From Paraphoma chrysanthemicola (taxonomy: Eukaryota > Ascomycota > Dothideomycetes > Pleosporales > Phaeosphaeriaceae): DNA of 64,000 bases. The stretch covers positions 1 to 64,000 of the forward strand of contig JAGMWG010000011.1 in assembly GCA_020744225.1 (NCBI GenBank), in the 5' to 3' direction. Positions 23,154 to 34,674 of the stretch are shown in pieces. How positions within the stretch are numbered: the stretch's first letter is position 1; each line of letters starts with the position of its first letter. The notes beneath the pieces are model-generated. The model did not search any database and was not told where the DNA came from. It saw only the letters and a program-made list of their open reading frames with translations. The position numbers were made by a program, and so were the translations under genes.

Positions 23154-24369
23154 ATGGCTTCTATTCAGAGATTCGTCATCTCGTGCCTGCTGATTTTGAG
23201 CGTGGCTTTTGTCTTCTTTGCGCAGGCCACCGAGGCGAGCAAGGGACCGAAGATTACGCACAAGGTACGTCGAGTGTGCAATTGTGCGCGGAGCATGTAT
23301 TGACGAAGCCGGACAGGTTTACTTCGACATTACCTCTGGCGATGAGGAGCTTGGTCGCATTACTATCGGTCTCTACGGCAAGACTGTCCCCAAGACCGCG
23401 GAGAACTTTCGGTACGTCCCTCAACCACAATCCTGCGAGGGCCTTCACAACACTTAATTGCGTTCAAATTTCAGTACTGCGGACAACTTCAGGACCATGG
23501 CTCTTCAACTTTTGGCAATAGCAAGCTGACGGCATTTTTAGCGCTCTCGCTACTGGCGAGAAGGGCTTCGGCTACGAGGGCTCTACCTTCCACCGCGTCA
23601 TCAAGCAGTTCATGATCCAGGGTGGTACGTAAAATTCATTGAGCGTCTTCAAGGCATGACTAACGAAACGTTCAAGGTGATTTTACTGCAGGAGATGGCA
23701 CGGGTGGCAAGTCTATCTACGGCCAGAAGTTTCCCGATGAGAACTTCAAGCTTAAGCACACCCGCAAGGGTCTCCTCAGCATGGCAAACAGCGGAAAGGA
23801 TACGAACGGAAGCCAGTTCTTCATTACCACTGTCGTCACCAGCTGGCTCGATGGCCGCCACGTCGTCTTTGGTGAGGTCCTGGAGGGATACGAGGTTGTG
23901 GAGAAGATTGAGAACCTGCCCAAGGGCGCTGGCGACAAGCCGGTCAAGACAATCAAGATCGCCAAGAGCGGCGAGCTTGAGGTGCCAGAGGAAGGTATAC
24001 ATGCTGAACTCTAAGCTAGTGCTGTACCACGCTGGCTGAAAGGTTGGAGAGCTGCTGATTGTTTCTTTCTCTCAAGATTTATATGGTGTTGCAGAGCCTA
24101 CGGACCCAGACGACAACCTCGATGTTACTACACCAAAGTCAAAGGCAAGCGGCGCCGTTGATGTTGCGAAGCCCCCTACGTCAAAGGAGGACTCGGAGAA
24201 GGCCAAGACTAAGGCTCCAGTACTCGCGACTACTGAGGAGGGACTGTCGGCTGCTCAGAAGCTTTTCTTCGTTGGCGCTATTGTTGCAGTGTGTGCTCTT
24301 TTTCTTCGCTCGCGTGGAGGAAAAGGTAGCGTTGGCCAGGACCGTTACAAGGACAAAAGCTTTGCTTAG
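23154..24369 (+). CDS. ER cyclophilin (peptidyl-prolyl isomerase B) with C-terminal membrane anchor
   Basis: Five exons: 23154-23264, 23317-23411, 23542-23624, 23677-23994 and 24095-24369; 293 aa. An N-terminal hydrophobic signal (about residues 8-25, FVISCLLILSVAFVFFAQA) precedes a complete cyclophilin domain with VYFDI, FHRVIKQFMIQGGD, GKSIYGQKFPDENF, MANSGKDTNGSQFFIT and WLDGRHVVFGEV; the catalytic Arg is in FHRV. It accelerates prolyl isomerisation during folding in the secretory pathway. Residues about 215-260 form a charged linker and about 258-277 a transmembrane segment (KLFFVGAIVAVCALFLRS), leaving a short basic tail. This makes a type I membrane form, as in other filamentous fungi, rather than a soluble HDEL protein. 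The last intron (23995-24094) is longer than most; reading through it would end the protein early without the anchor. Confidence 0.93.
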
Positions 24370-25151
24370 ACTACGAGATATGGATCACGAATGCACTGTA
24401 CAGATCAACAACAGGATATGTGTGTGTTTTGCTTTTCGCAATACGAACTTGACATCCTGTAAGACACCTGCCACGCTGTGTCTATGGATAGGTAGACGCA
24501 CACGTGCTTTGGTGCATCGTCATCGCCATGGTAGCGCGGTCTGGCTCGCTTACGGACCCTGTGAGAATTGGTCGCCTTCAGTGTCAAGTGACATCCGCGT
24601 CTTAAAGTGCGGACGCCGAAGCAACACACAGTTTCGCCTGCATAGAAAGAGCCAGAAGATGACAGGGTCGTCTTTTGCGGTGCGGCGAGCCGACTGAGTT
24701 GCGTTCACCGCCCATGTTCACCGACTCGCCACCCAAGTAAAAGACGGCTGGTCTAGCCTTGATCGAGCGCTAGCGCCTCAGCACAGCTTTTTGCACGGGC
24801 AATTTCTTTAACTGTTGTCCCTCCTTCCTCCATCACCCTCCCCATCAACCTCAACCCGTGTGTCTCTGCACAAAACAAACAGCACAGTATCTGTGAAGTC
24901 CACTCTTTCTTGGTCTTCACTCTCATTTCTCTTCGTTTCCCAGGACAGAGGCGTTTGCTCCTTTCCTGTCACGACGAGTCTCAGGCGCGTTTCTGCCTGC
25001 ACTTCCAAGTTTCGTCACATAGACCTGCCTTCTTTCGCCTGTCGCTCACCGCCGAGCCAGTCGATACGACGCCATCTTCGACCGAACGACACTTTACGAA
25101 CAATCAACACATAGCCTTCTCCGGCCCTCTTCTCTCGTCAACACCGACAAT
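24370..25151. other. Long leader/promoter region of DED1
   Basis: Nearly 800 bases with pyrimidine-rich blocks (around 24815-24860 and 24890-24960), common in promoters and leaders of highly expressed fungal genes. No protein-coding feature is supported here. Confidence 0.5.
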
Positions 25152-27317
25152 ATGGCTGAACAACTCGATATGGGTCGTCTCAACCTGAACGACTCCCAGC
25201 ACGCACCGAACGGCTTCAACGGCGAGCGTTCGGCGTACATCCCCCCTCACCTCCGCGGTCGCCCCGGCGGTGCTCCCCCCATGAACGGTGGTCCTCCTCC
25301 CATGATGAACGGCGGTGGTCCAGGTGTTGGTGGTAGCGCTTGGGGCCCTGCTCCCGGAGGCCCACCCCCAGGGTAAGTTCCACATCCAAACACCATAGAA
25401 ATGCATGTACTGATAAGAGACAGTGGTCGCTTTGACGGCCCTCCCCCGATGAACGGCGGCGGCGGCAACTGGGCTAACGCTCAGACCTTCACTCCTCGCG
25501 GCCGTGATGGTCCTCAGGGCGGCGGCGGCTGGGGCGCTGGTGCTCCCGGCAAGTTCGACCCCTCTGCATACGGCAAGCCAGGTGCTGGTGGAGGAACCTC
25601 TGCACGAGGCTCCGGCGACGGCCAGTGGAAGGATGGCAAGCACATCCCAGGCCCTGCCAACCCGCGTCTAGAGCGTGAGCTCTTCGGTGTACCCAACGAC
25701 CCCTCCAAGCAGCAAACTGGTATCAACTTCGAGAAGTACGACGACATCCCCGTTGAGGCTTCCGGCCAAGGCGTTCCCGAGCCAGTTACCCGCTTCACCA
25801 ATCCCCCTCTCGATGACCACCTGTTGAGCAACATCGAGCTCTCAGGCTACAAGGTTCCCACACCCGTCCAGAAGTACTCGATCCCCATCGTTATGGGCGG
25901 TCGTGATCTGATGGCCTGTGCCCAGACTGGTTCCGGAAAGACTGGTGGTTTCCTCTTCCCCATCCTTGCACAAGCCTTCCAGCACGGCCCCAGCGCTCCC
26001 GCCGCCGCGCAGGGTGGCTACGGACGACAGCGCAAGGCCTACCCAACTTCCTTGATCCTGGCTCCTACTCGTGAGCTTGTCTCCCAGATCTTCGACGAGG
26101 CCCGCAAATTCGCCTACCGCTCATGGGTACGCCCCTGCGTTGTTTATGGTGGTGCCGACATTGGTTCCCAGCTTCGCCAGATTGAGCGTGGTTGCGATCT
26201 TCTCGTCGCCACTCCCGGTCGACTGGTCGATCTTATCGAGCGTGGTCGCATCTCCCTTCAGTCTATCAAGTACCTCGTTCTTGACGAGGCTGATCGCATG
26301 TTGGACATGGGTTTCGAACCTCAAATCCGCCGTATCGTCGAGGGAGAGGACATGCCTCCTACCGCTGGCCGCCAGACACTCATGTTTTCAGCTACCTTCC
26401 CGCGAGACATTCAGATGCTCGCTCGCGACTTTTTGAAGGAGTACATCTTCCTTTCTGTTGGTCGCGTCGGTTCCACCTCTGAGAACATTACCCAGAAGAT
26501 TGAGTACGTCGAGGACGCCGACAAGCGCTCTGTCCTTCTCGATATCCTGCATACCCATGGAGCTGGTCTCTCTTTGATTTTCGTCGAGACGAAGCGCATG
26601 GCCGACTCCCTCTCCGACTTCCTCATCAACCAAGGCTTCCCCGCCACCTCCATCCACGGCGACCGCACCCAGCGCGAGCGTGAAAAGGCACTGGAGATGT
26701 TCAGGAACGGCCGTTGCCCAATTCTCGTTGCAACTGCCGTGGCTGCTCGGTACGTAGTCTTAAAGCCAACATCATATTTCTGATTGCTAACAACATGCTA
26801 TAGCGGCCTGGATATCCCGAATGTCACTCACGTTGTCAACTATGACCTTCCCACCGACATCGACGACTATGTCCATCGCATTGGTCGTACCGGTCGTGCC
26901 GGAAACACTGGTATCGCTACTGCTTTCTTCAATCGCGGCAACCGAGGTGTTGTTAGGGACCTCCTCGACCTGCTGAAAGAGGCCAACCAAGAGGTTCCCA
27001 GCTTCCTCGAGAGCATCGCTCGTGAAGGCTCTGGCTTTGGCGGCGGTGGTGGTCGTGGCGGACGTGGAGGTGGTCGCGGCCGTGGCAACGCTGCTACTCG
27101 CGACGTCCGTCGAATGGGCGGTGGCGGCGGTGGTGCTGGTGGTTTCGGTGGCGGTGGTTGGGGAGGTGCTCCCCAGGGCGGCTACGGCGGCGGTTATGGC
27201 GCACCTGCTGGTGGCTACGCTCCCCCTCCAGCTGCCTACGGCGGTGGCGGCGGCGGTAGCGGTTACGGCGGAGGCTACGGCAATCCATCCGGTCCTGGCG
27301 GCAACTCTTGGTGGTAG
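25152..27317 (+). CDS. DED1: DED1-type ATP-dependent DEAD-box RNA helicase
   Basis: Three exons: 25152-25372, 25424-26749 and 26804-27317; 686 aa. The N-terminus carries the family motif AYIPPHLRG and a Gly/Pro-rich region. The helicase core has the Q motif (GYKVPTPVQKYSIP), motif I AQTGSGKT, Ia PTRELVSQI, Ib TPGRLVDLI, II DEAD (VLDEADRMLDMGF), III SAT (MFSATFPRDIQ), IV IFVETKRMAD, V ATAVAARGLDIPNV (split by the second intron) and VI HRIGRTGRAG. The C-terminus is an RGG/FGG-rich low-complexity tail ending in W-W, as in DED1/DDX3. The enzyme unwinds mRNA leaders during translation initiation in the cytoplasm and joins stress granules. Protein-like frames on the opposite strand are shadows of the repetitive Gly tail. 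Confidence 0.96.
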
Positions 27318-28398
27318 ATCCATCGCCCTTCCACGACGCCGTCTCCGTAGATCTTCGACAGGAAGATCACGTACCTCGTGGACGACGATGACGGCAGCAT
27401 TTTCTTTTCTTCGGTTTTCCTACTTGCGATTCATTACGTTTTTTCGCGGAACGAAAGAAATCCCGGAATCTCATACCCCAACCAGCATATAGACAGCGAC
27501 TGTTTCCCTGCGGATCTGGCTATTTTCGAGCTCTGCTGCACACGATACCCATTCGACGAATATGTCGAGCTCGGACATAGACCGCAGCACACGCGCCTCT
27601 CGCGCAAAGGCATGCATTACGAACATTTTACGCATCCGCTCTTATGGTCAGCATGCTGCTTGGGAGCCTTAGATTTCGTTTCCGGGTCTTTTATGCGACG
27701 GCCTGCATTTTACAACGAAAAGCGATTCCTTCTCCCTGGTTATACCCCTGGCGACGTTTTCCTCGTTCTCCTCGTCGGCTCTTGTCTTTGCGCGCCACCA
27801 CGCGCGGTGACTCAAGCCGACATCTCTGGGACGGCGGAAAAGTTGCTGGTTATGCTCGCACATAGATGGCGTTCATGAGGGTTGCCTGCCCTTTTCTCTG
27901 GCCCTTGTCTACAGCTGACGAGGGCTTCGCGAAGGATATACCCCGGTTCAGTGGAAACCATCATGGACGTGTCACGGCCAGCCCAGCGGCGAGGCTGTGG
28001 CAAGTTTGTTTGCATCTAGCTGCCGAATGCTCTCGACCTGGGCAAGGAATCACACAAAAGCACAGTTCTGAGCAGATGAAATAGTTAGATAGATTTGGGT
28101 GGGCCGAGATATGCTTGGCTCACAATGCATGTTTTCTCAGGCACTATGAAGACCTCTACTCGACGTGATGTACAGTCCTGCAGGTGATGTGACGTAACTT
28201 GGTCAGACCAAGCAAGGTCGGCCAAATGTTCTGCCATGCCCCGAAGTTCGTGATGTCGACCGGCGCAGCTTATTCAAGGGACGATTAGCGCGAAGCTTGG
28301 GCTCGGTTCGCGTTTCCGACTTCATCGATCTCGACGCTGCATGTCTCGTGCACGCATGCGATTGCGAGCGAAGTTTGCACGACGAGCGACACGGGCCC
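27318..28398. other. Intergenic region between DED1 and IES1
   Basis: Contains the DED1 3' untranslated region and the IES1 promoter. Open frames here are short and overlapping with no recognisable protein features. Confidence 0.5.
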
Positions 28399-30880
28399 AT
28401 GCTTGCTTCTCCGGCTTCCGAGACCATGGACGCAGCTGCGCGCCCTGACGAACCCGACTCCAGAAACAGCCTGCGACACATTCTCGCCGCTGAGCCCGCC
28501 ATGGACGACGCCCGCGCCTCGCCCTCGCAGGCCGACACGCCTGCGGCCGACGACATGGAGCTCCCCGATGCAGGCGACGGCAGCAGGCCCGCAGGCGACA
28601 GCGACGGCGCGCGCCCGCAGTACACGGCCACGACGACGACGACGCGCCGCAATGCCAACGGCAGCGTGTCGTCGGTGTACAGCGGCAACAAGATCAAGCA
28701 CCTCAAGAAGGACGACGGCATCCCGCTCTGGCGCAAGGACATCCAGTACGACTTCCTCAAGCTGGTCTTCGAGGACGATCAGAAGGTCTTCACCAAGCAG
28801 TCGGAGCCGCAGGCCGGCCCCACGCACACGTTTGCCGACATTTACCTCGATGCCATGGCCAAGAGCAGCAAGTGCAGCAAGATCCTCAAGGACAAGCTGC
28901 TGACAGAGCGCCCGGCCGCCGTCAATATGGCCATGGTATGTCTGCTGGTCAACGTCGGCCGCATGAACACGACGCTGAACTGTACGTGCCGCCGCTCCGG
29001 GCAGAGCGTGCGCCTGATGTGCTGACATGGAGCAGTCTTCCCTGAGATGCGCGCCCAACTTCGCACCTACCACTCGATCCCATCACTCCAAGCCCACCAG
29101 GACCCCAACGCCTACAAACAGCTGCAGGATGCGCCGCGGCTCAAGTCGATCCTCAAGGGCGCCACAGAAGACCAGGAGCAGCCCAGCACCGTTGAGGAGA
29201 TCATGGCCGCCTCCATCCCGCGCACCAACCCCGTGAACCTCATCTTCGTCCTCTCGCAGTACGCCCCCAAGATCTCCGAGCTGCACTTCTTCCCGCCGCG
29301 CGACTTCTTCGACCTCGTCATGCGCTCCAACCTGAGCAGCAAGAGCAGAGCGACCGCCTTCCTGTGGCTGATGTGGTGGTACCTCGAGAGCGACTTCTCC
29401 AAAGACGCTGCCGAGCGCAACCCCTTTGGCCCCGGGCAGTACGGTCCAGCCGACGATCCCATCACCGCCGAAAATCCGCTCAAATGTCCGCCGTTCGACT
29501 TTCTGTCTCCCGAGCAAGAGGCGCTCGAGAACGTGGATACGCTGGACGAGAAGAACTTTGGCGAGATCAAGCGCAAGGAGCGTACAGCTATACTGGCAAG
29601 TGACATGGCGCCGGTTGTCACAGGACCGAAGCGGACGAACAAGAAGGGTGAGTCGTTTTCTTTCTGTGTACTTACTGAACGGTTGGCAGGAGTCACTCCA
29701 AACAGCTTTACCGCGTACTTGCATCTTCCCAGCATCATCTGACCCCATTTCAGCATTCAACCAGAACCCCGTCTTCTCTGTGCTCGCAGACGACGGTGCA
29801 TCAACACCAGGACGAGAACGACAGTCCCCGTCCCACGGTAAGTCATTGCCACAAGCGAGCGAATATTCCAGACTGACCACGCCAGGCTCTGCAAGAGGTC
29901 GCGGTAAGCTTGCGAAGTCGATGATAGAGCGTGACTACCCATCAGACACAGATCGCACACGCTCAGTGTCCCCACCAAACAGTGTATACAACACTGGCAA
30001 AAAAGCCACGCCAAATATGCGCATCAACACTCTCCTTAACGACGACCTACCAGCCTCAAGTCCAGCACCAAAAGGTCCAGGGCGCGGGAACTGGTCTCGC
30101 AACCGTGCAGCTGGCGGCCCGTCCGCAGCACGCAGCTTCAAATCTCGACTCGATGCAGGCGCTTCTCAAGACGGTCAGTCGCCGTCAACAAGCGCGCCAA
30201 CCTTCAACGGACCGCATGGCTTCTACCTTCCTCTCAATGGCTCTGACCCAAGTCACAAACGAACCCGTCCACTTACACAACACCAACTAGCTGTCGAGCA
30301 ATACCGTCGTCGCCGTGTTGATGTCATTCTCGACCGCGGCATCCGCATCGAGTACAAAAGCGCAGCGAAACGACGCCGTGCTGCAAACTCTTTCATGCGG
30401 TCCTGGATCCGATGTAAAGGCATGGCCGATGGGTATGACACGGACGAGGAGAGCTACAATCAAGCACAATGGCAAGATGCCATCAGTGAAATTGGCACCA
30501 AGACGCCTCCACCCATGCCAGCAGGTCTTGTCCCGCTTGATTTTGGCGGCGAAGTCAATGATCACGGCGAGGAATCTTATTACCGCGCCAAGATGCTGTC
30601 TCGCGCACTTCGCCGTCTAGAGCGCTGGGAAGACGGTCGTGTCACCGCGCGGATGCGGCCAAAAGGCGAGCGCGACCGAGAACGTGACGCAAGGAATGGA
30701 GATATCGGACAGCGCCCAGTGGCCAGTGACGATGATGACGAGGAGCAGGACGAAGAGATGATGGACGAGCTGCGACGAGAGGAGAGTAGTGAGAGCAGTG
30801 ATGATGAGGATGTGGACATGGACAGGGACAAGGAACGGTATGATCCCCATACGTTGCCGCCTTTGCCGAGCATGCATTAG
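28399..30880 (+). CDS. IES1: INO80 chromatin-remodelling complex subunit Ies1
   Basis: Four exons: 28399-28981, 29036-29647, 29754-29837 and 29886-30880; 757 aa. The start is the first ATG in the open frame; a second lies at 28426. The conserved part runs from about residue 100: YSGNKIKHLKKDDGIPLWRKD, TFADIYLDAMAKSSKCSKIL, then across the first intron NTTLNFFPEMRAQLRTYHSI, AYKQLQDAPRLKSILKGA, RTNPVNLIFVLSQYAPKI, SRATAFLWLMWWYLESDF and SPEQEALENVDTLDEKNFG, all typical of fungal Ies1. The C-terminal half is mostly disordered, with a conserved-looking segment before an acidic tail (RVDVILDRGIRIEY). Ies1 is a fungal-specific INO80 subunit acting in nucleosome remodelling. The third intron (48 bases) keeps the frame if retained, giving a 16-residue insert. 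Confidence 0.9.
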
Positions 30881-32071
30881 CGGGGTGGAGTATCGGGTTG
30901 GTCTGTGTAGGATTTTCAGTATGCTTCATGTTGTAAGAGTATGGATTAGTATGGACCGGATAGCAGGATCGTGAGATGCATTTGCTGCAAATGGGTTAAT
31001 CATGGGGTAGATCAAGACGTAGCATACCTAGCTGGGAAGCATACATCAGGAGTCGAATGCTCCACATATTAACACGGTATACCTTTGTTCTGTCATCATT
31101 TCCAATGAACCTTACTATGTCGTAATTTTGCACCTTGTCATGTATCTTGCTTGAAATAGCTTAACGGCCTTTGAAACTGGCAAGTTATGCCTTGTCGTTG
31201 TCTGGCCGTGGAGGTATTCATACACAAAAGGTTTGCGCTTTTGATAATGTAGGACAGTCGTTGAGATTGTGCAGGTTCTCTGTCATTTTCCATGTGGAAT
31301 CTTTAATAAACCACCCACACACACCGAGTACTGCGGCACGGAAGGATAGGAAAGGAAACACTTGGCCTATTGTTCCGACGTACTCGAAGCACAGTACGAC
31401 ATGTTGGTAGCTCAGGAGCATAACTGGTAGAATTCTGCGCACGAATGAATGTTAGCAAGCGTTGCCATCGTGAACTCGCTTTGTGAGTCGGTTGAGTACC
31501 TTTCTACATACTTGACATAAAGGCCTCCGCCCAAAACAGAGTTGATACACGGAAAGAAGAGTGGAACTGGAAAAAAAAGGACTTGCATCTTTTCATATCT
31601 AGTAAGGCGATCAGAACGCGTACTGCATGCGTCCGCGATGTCAGGGCATTTTATTGCAGAGACTGACTCACTGGTAGCCACTATATTTGGCAGACGAATT
31701 AGTGAATAGACCTCTACCATCACTTGACCCTTCCCATGCCCTTGCCAACTCTCAATTGTTTCCACAATCGACCCTCTTTTCCTCACCACCACCATGGCAC
31801 GGTACTCCCCAGCCCCACTGCCAAGATCGCGTGCAGACAAAAGCCTGCAGTAACATGCCTGTGGAAGGCTATCCTACGCTTTGTCTATCGTTCCACTATC
31901 GCGCATCTGGCTGATACTAAAATCCCAGCCTGAAGGTTTGGAGAAAAGTCAATCGTCGTGACTCTTCATTTGGAGATGGATAGATTGCTGGTGCTGAACT
32001 AGGGCGCGAGCCATACTGTTTGGTCTTCATCACACTTCGTGTAACTTGTATGGGCATCTGGAGTGCGAAGC
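30881..32071. other. Convergent intergenic region between IES1 and POL31
   Basis: Should hold both 3' untranslated regions. A minus-strand frame at 31412-31840 has no recognisable features. No gene supported. Confidence 0.5.
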
Positions 32072-33743
32072 TCACTCCGATGGTTCGACCATGCCGAAAG
32101 AGACGACCTCGACTTCCCAGCTCTCCAAGTCTACTAGCACTATCTTTTTCGTCTTTCGAAATCGCGGCACGCTCACGAGCAATACCTTCTGTCCCGCAGG
32201 CCCTTCGATCCACCTGTGCGCGAACTTGTCCTGACATCCGGCAAAATATACGTGTGGGCACTCTTTCACCAACAAAGGATCGTCGTCTTGGAATGGGTAG
32301 CACCATAGGGTGTCAGGTGCAGTGGGCGCGATGCATCTCCATCTCAGCATCATCTCCATGACTTGGAGAGATTCGACACCATCGACGTACTTGAGCAAGT
32401 CGGCAACCGTCTGTCCTCCTGTACCGAGGATGCGGTGGCCGTCAATGTCGCCATCCCAGGGATTTGTGACGGCGTCCAGTCCGTGCAGTGTGTCGAGACC
32501 ACTTGCTGGGGGTTCAGCAAACAATCTCGACTTGGGAAAGATGGCCGGATGCAGTGGCTGTTGCGGCAAGGCCACATTAGAAGGATCTGAAGCGCCGGGT
32601 AAAATGGTGATGGGTAGTGAGGGCAGAATATCGCTGAGCAATTCATCGAGACGGTCGGTGGGCGAGGCATCGTATGATGTGGCATCGTAGCCGTAGTGTT
32701 TTGAGTTGGCCTTCTTGGCGGCAAAGTCCTCGCGCGACAGTATAGGCGAGGCGCGATGGAGGGAATCGCCGGCTATAATGAGACGCGTTATTTGCGATGC
32801 GTTGGCTTGGTCGAGGGGGCCTGTTGCTTCGCCTGTGAGGTACTCCACCAGCAATTGCAGTGATAGGTCCTCGGTGTCCTGGCCAGTGATGTCGAGACCC
32901 GACACGATGGCAATTTTGCCTGCCTTCTGGCGCTCTGGCTTAGGCTTCTTTGCCCGAGACAATGCCGTGTCGTCTCGTTCCCAGCGCTGTGGCTGCCGTG
33001 GTAGGTCTGCGTACTGTGTTGCAATGACGTGGAAGGTGCCGTCTGCTTGCTCGGTCCCGAGGGCTGCGAGGACACATCCGGTAACGTAGTGTGATTTGAG
33101 TGCTTCGCCCGTGACGCGCAGGCGGCCCGACTCGTCTTCGAGCATCATCTCGTGCTGGCTAGCAGGGGTGATGTACGTCGAGCGGTGTGGCGGGGCAGCA
33201 ATCCAGTGCTGGAGGTGTCAGTTCAGGATCATGTGAGAAGAGGGTGAGGAGGTCATGTCTCACCTCCTTGGATAGGTCGTCCAGCACGTTGGGCTTCAAG
33301 GCCAGCTCCATGTAGACGGTGCCCACCACCCAGCAGAGTTCGCCCTGGCGTACGTCCAGCACGCGCTCGACGAACTGTGCCTTTTCATCGCCCAGCTTGT
33401 ACAGCGTCAGCCTGCTCCTCGGCTACTTGGTCTCCATAGACCATAGAGCGTTGCTGCCGTACCTTGAAATCGTCCCATGCCTCGTGTGCCTTGGCCTTTA
33501 CAGCCTTCTTCAATTGCGACAGTCGCAGGAAGTACATGTCGGCGAACTGCTGTGCATAGTGTTTCTCTGTCCCTTTGGGCAGTATAAAGGTGTGGAGCGG
33601 GTTGTAGTTGGAGGGGTTGCGCGTTGGGACGGATGGGGTGTCCCCGCTGTGCATGTGAGTGGCCAGCAGGGCAAGATGGAGAGGCCGAAAGTCGGTACTC
33701 ACGAGGGCGGCTGTTGCAGCATGTTGCCATTAGTGGCGGCCAT
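32072..33743 (-). CDS. POL31: DNA polymerase delta small subunit (Pol31/Cdc1)
   Basis: Four exons: 33743-33703, 33646-33463, 33395-33264 and 33208-32072; 497 aa. The start is MAATNGNMLQQPP, joined to YNPLHTFILPKGTEKHYAQQF, then the family OB-fold part ERVLDVRQGELCWVVGTVYM, KPNVLDDLSKE|HWIAAPP and MLEDESGRLRVTG, then the calcineurin-like region: KIAIVSGLDITG, LIIAGDSLHR, LPITILPGASDPSNVALPQQ, GTGGQTVADLLKY and the C-terminal CPHVYFAGCQDKF. The phosphoesterase site is inactivated, as usual for this subunit. It bridges the catalytic subunit to the rest of polymerase delta in lagging-strand synthesis and repair. An ACGCGT box lies about 100 bases upstream. Confidence 0.94.
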
Positions 33744-34395
33744 GGCTTCTGTCAAGACTTGGTGGGACAGAGGTGCCAGAGGTGGAATTGTCGATGCATC
33801 GCTGTGGCAGCTCGAAAAGCTGCCACACGGCGGAAGTCGCGTCACGCGTCGTGCGCTAGTGCTCAAACGGGAAGTAAGTGGTGCACCCTGGATCTTGTCC
33901 CTCATCCATCTCAACTCAAACTCAGTCTGCAGGGCCCTAGACGCTTTGCGCCGCCCACGGCAAGGTGCACATGGCTGCGTTCAGGGAAAGTCGCGCCGTA
34001 TAAGCTGTGGTAGTCAGGACGAGCAAGATCAGTGGTCACAAGCATATTCAAGCATGACATGGTCAGTCAACATTGCGATAGACGACTGTTGGGCGGTGAA
34101 GTTTGAGGTCAAAGTCAAAATCAGCAGCATCGATCAATCTGGTCTTAAGGTATTGTTGAAGGTTTCTCATTGTGCCTCATGGGCGTTTCCTATTTACGAT
34201 TCCATCCTTCTTCAGTTCCGTTCACCGTGGTGGCAGCCATTCATTAGAGCATCTCTATAAGCAAAGGACAACAAGTCTTTCCCTGGAAAGGAGCGCCGAT
34301 GATGCTGATGGCGCCAAGTGCGCGCTCAATACGCCAAGCTCAAAGCATATTAAAGTGGTATATTGCGAAAGTCGAAAGCAGAAATCTCAAGTCGC
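33744..34395. other. Promoter region of POL31
   Basis: Lies upstream of the minus-strand POL31 start and downstream of the small GPI-type gene. Contains one ACGCGT box; no coding feature is supported. Confidence 0.5.
33844..33849. promoter_or_regulatory. ACGCGT (MluI cell-cycle box) upstream of POL31
   Basis: Perfect ACGCGT about 100 bases from the POL31 start. This is the MBF target in yeasts, where S-phase genes are activated through it. Relevance here is inferred from position and gene function. Confidence 0.5.
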
Positions 34396-34674
34396 CTAGA
34401 GCATCTGTCATACGGTTAGTAAGCAGGCAACAAATTTTTCTCACTCGAAGGGAGCACTTACCAGAGCAACGCCACCAGCGAGGACGAGGCCGAGGGCTGA
34501 GCCGGCCATGTGTGTAGGCACAGCAGCGCCGCCGGTGAAGGGGGTCGCTGAGGTGGGCTTGGAGGGAACACCAGTGCCAGTGCCAGTTGGGTAGTATGTG
34601 GAAGTGCCGTTGTAGGGGACAGTGACGGCGGTGGCAGTGGCAGCGAGTGCTGCAATGACGATGGAGAACTGCAT
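34396..34674 (-). CDS. Small secreted GPI-anchor-type protein
   Basis: Two exons, 34674-34462 and 34404-34396; 73 aa. An N-terminal signal (MQFSIVIAALAATATA) is followed by a short Thr/Ser/Gly/Pro-rich mature part with one N-glycosylation motif (NGT) and a C-terminal hydrophobic segment (AGSALGLVLAGGVALML). The pattern is that of a GPI-anchored cell-surface peptide. The intron has a strong GTAAGT donor and a perfect TACTAAC branch site before GACAG, so I splice it; without splicing the tail becomes VSAPFE and loses the typical hydrophobic end. Family unknown; such proteins are often lineage-specific. Confidence 0.65.

Noticed and set aside
26787..27323. 178-codon minus-strand frame rich in Ala/Thr/Ser
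   Set aside because: It mirrors the Gly-rich tail codons of DED1 and has no protein features.
28203..29880. Several minus-strand frames of 185-265 codons
   Set aside because: Antisense to the conserved IES1 exons; no domains or start context.
32020..33089. Plus-strand frames of 110-127 codons
   Set aside because: Antisense to the conserved POL31 exon.
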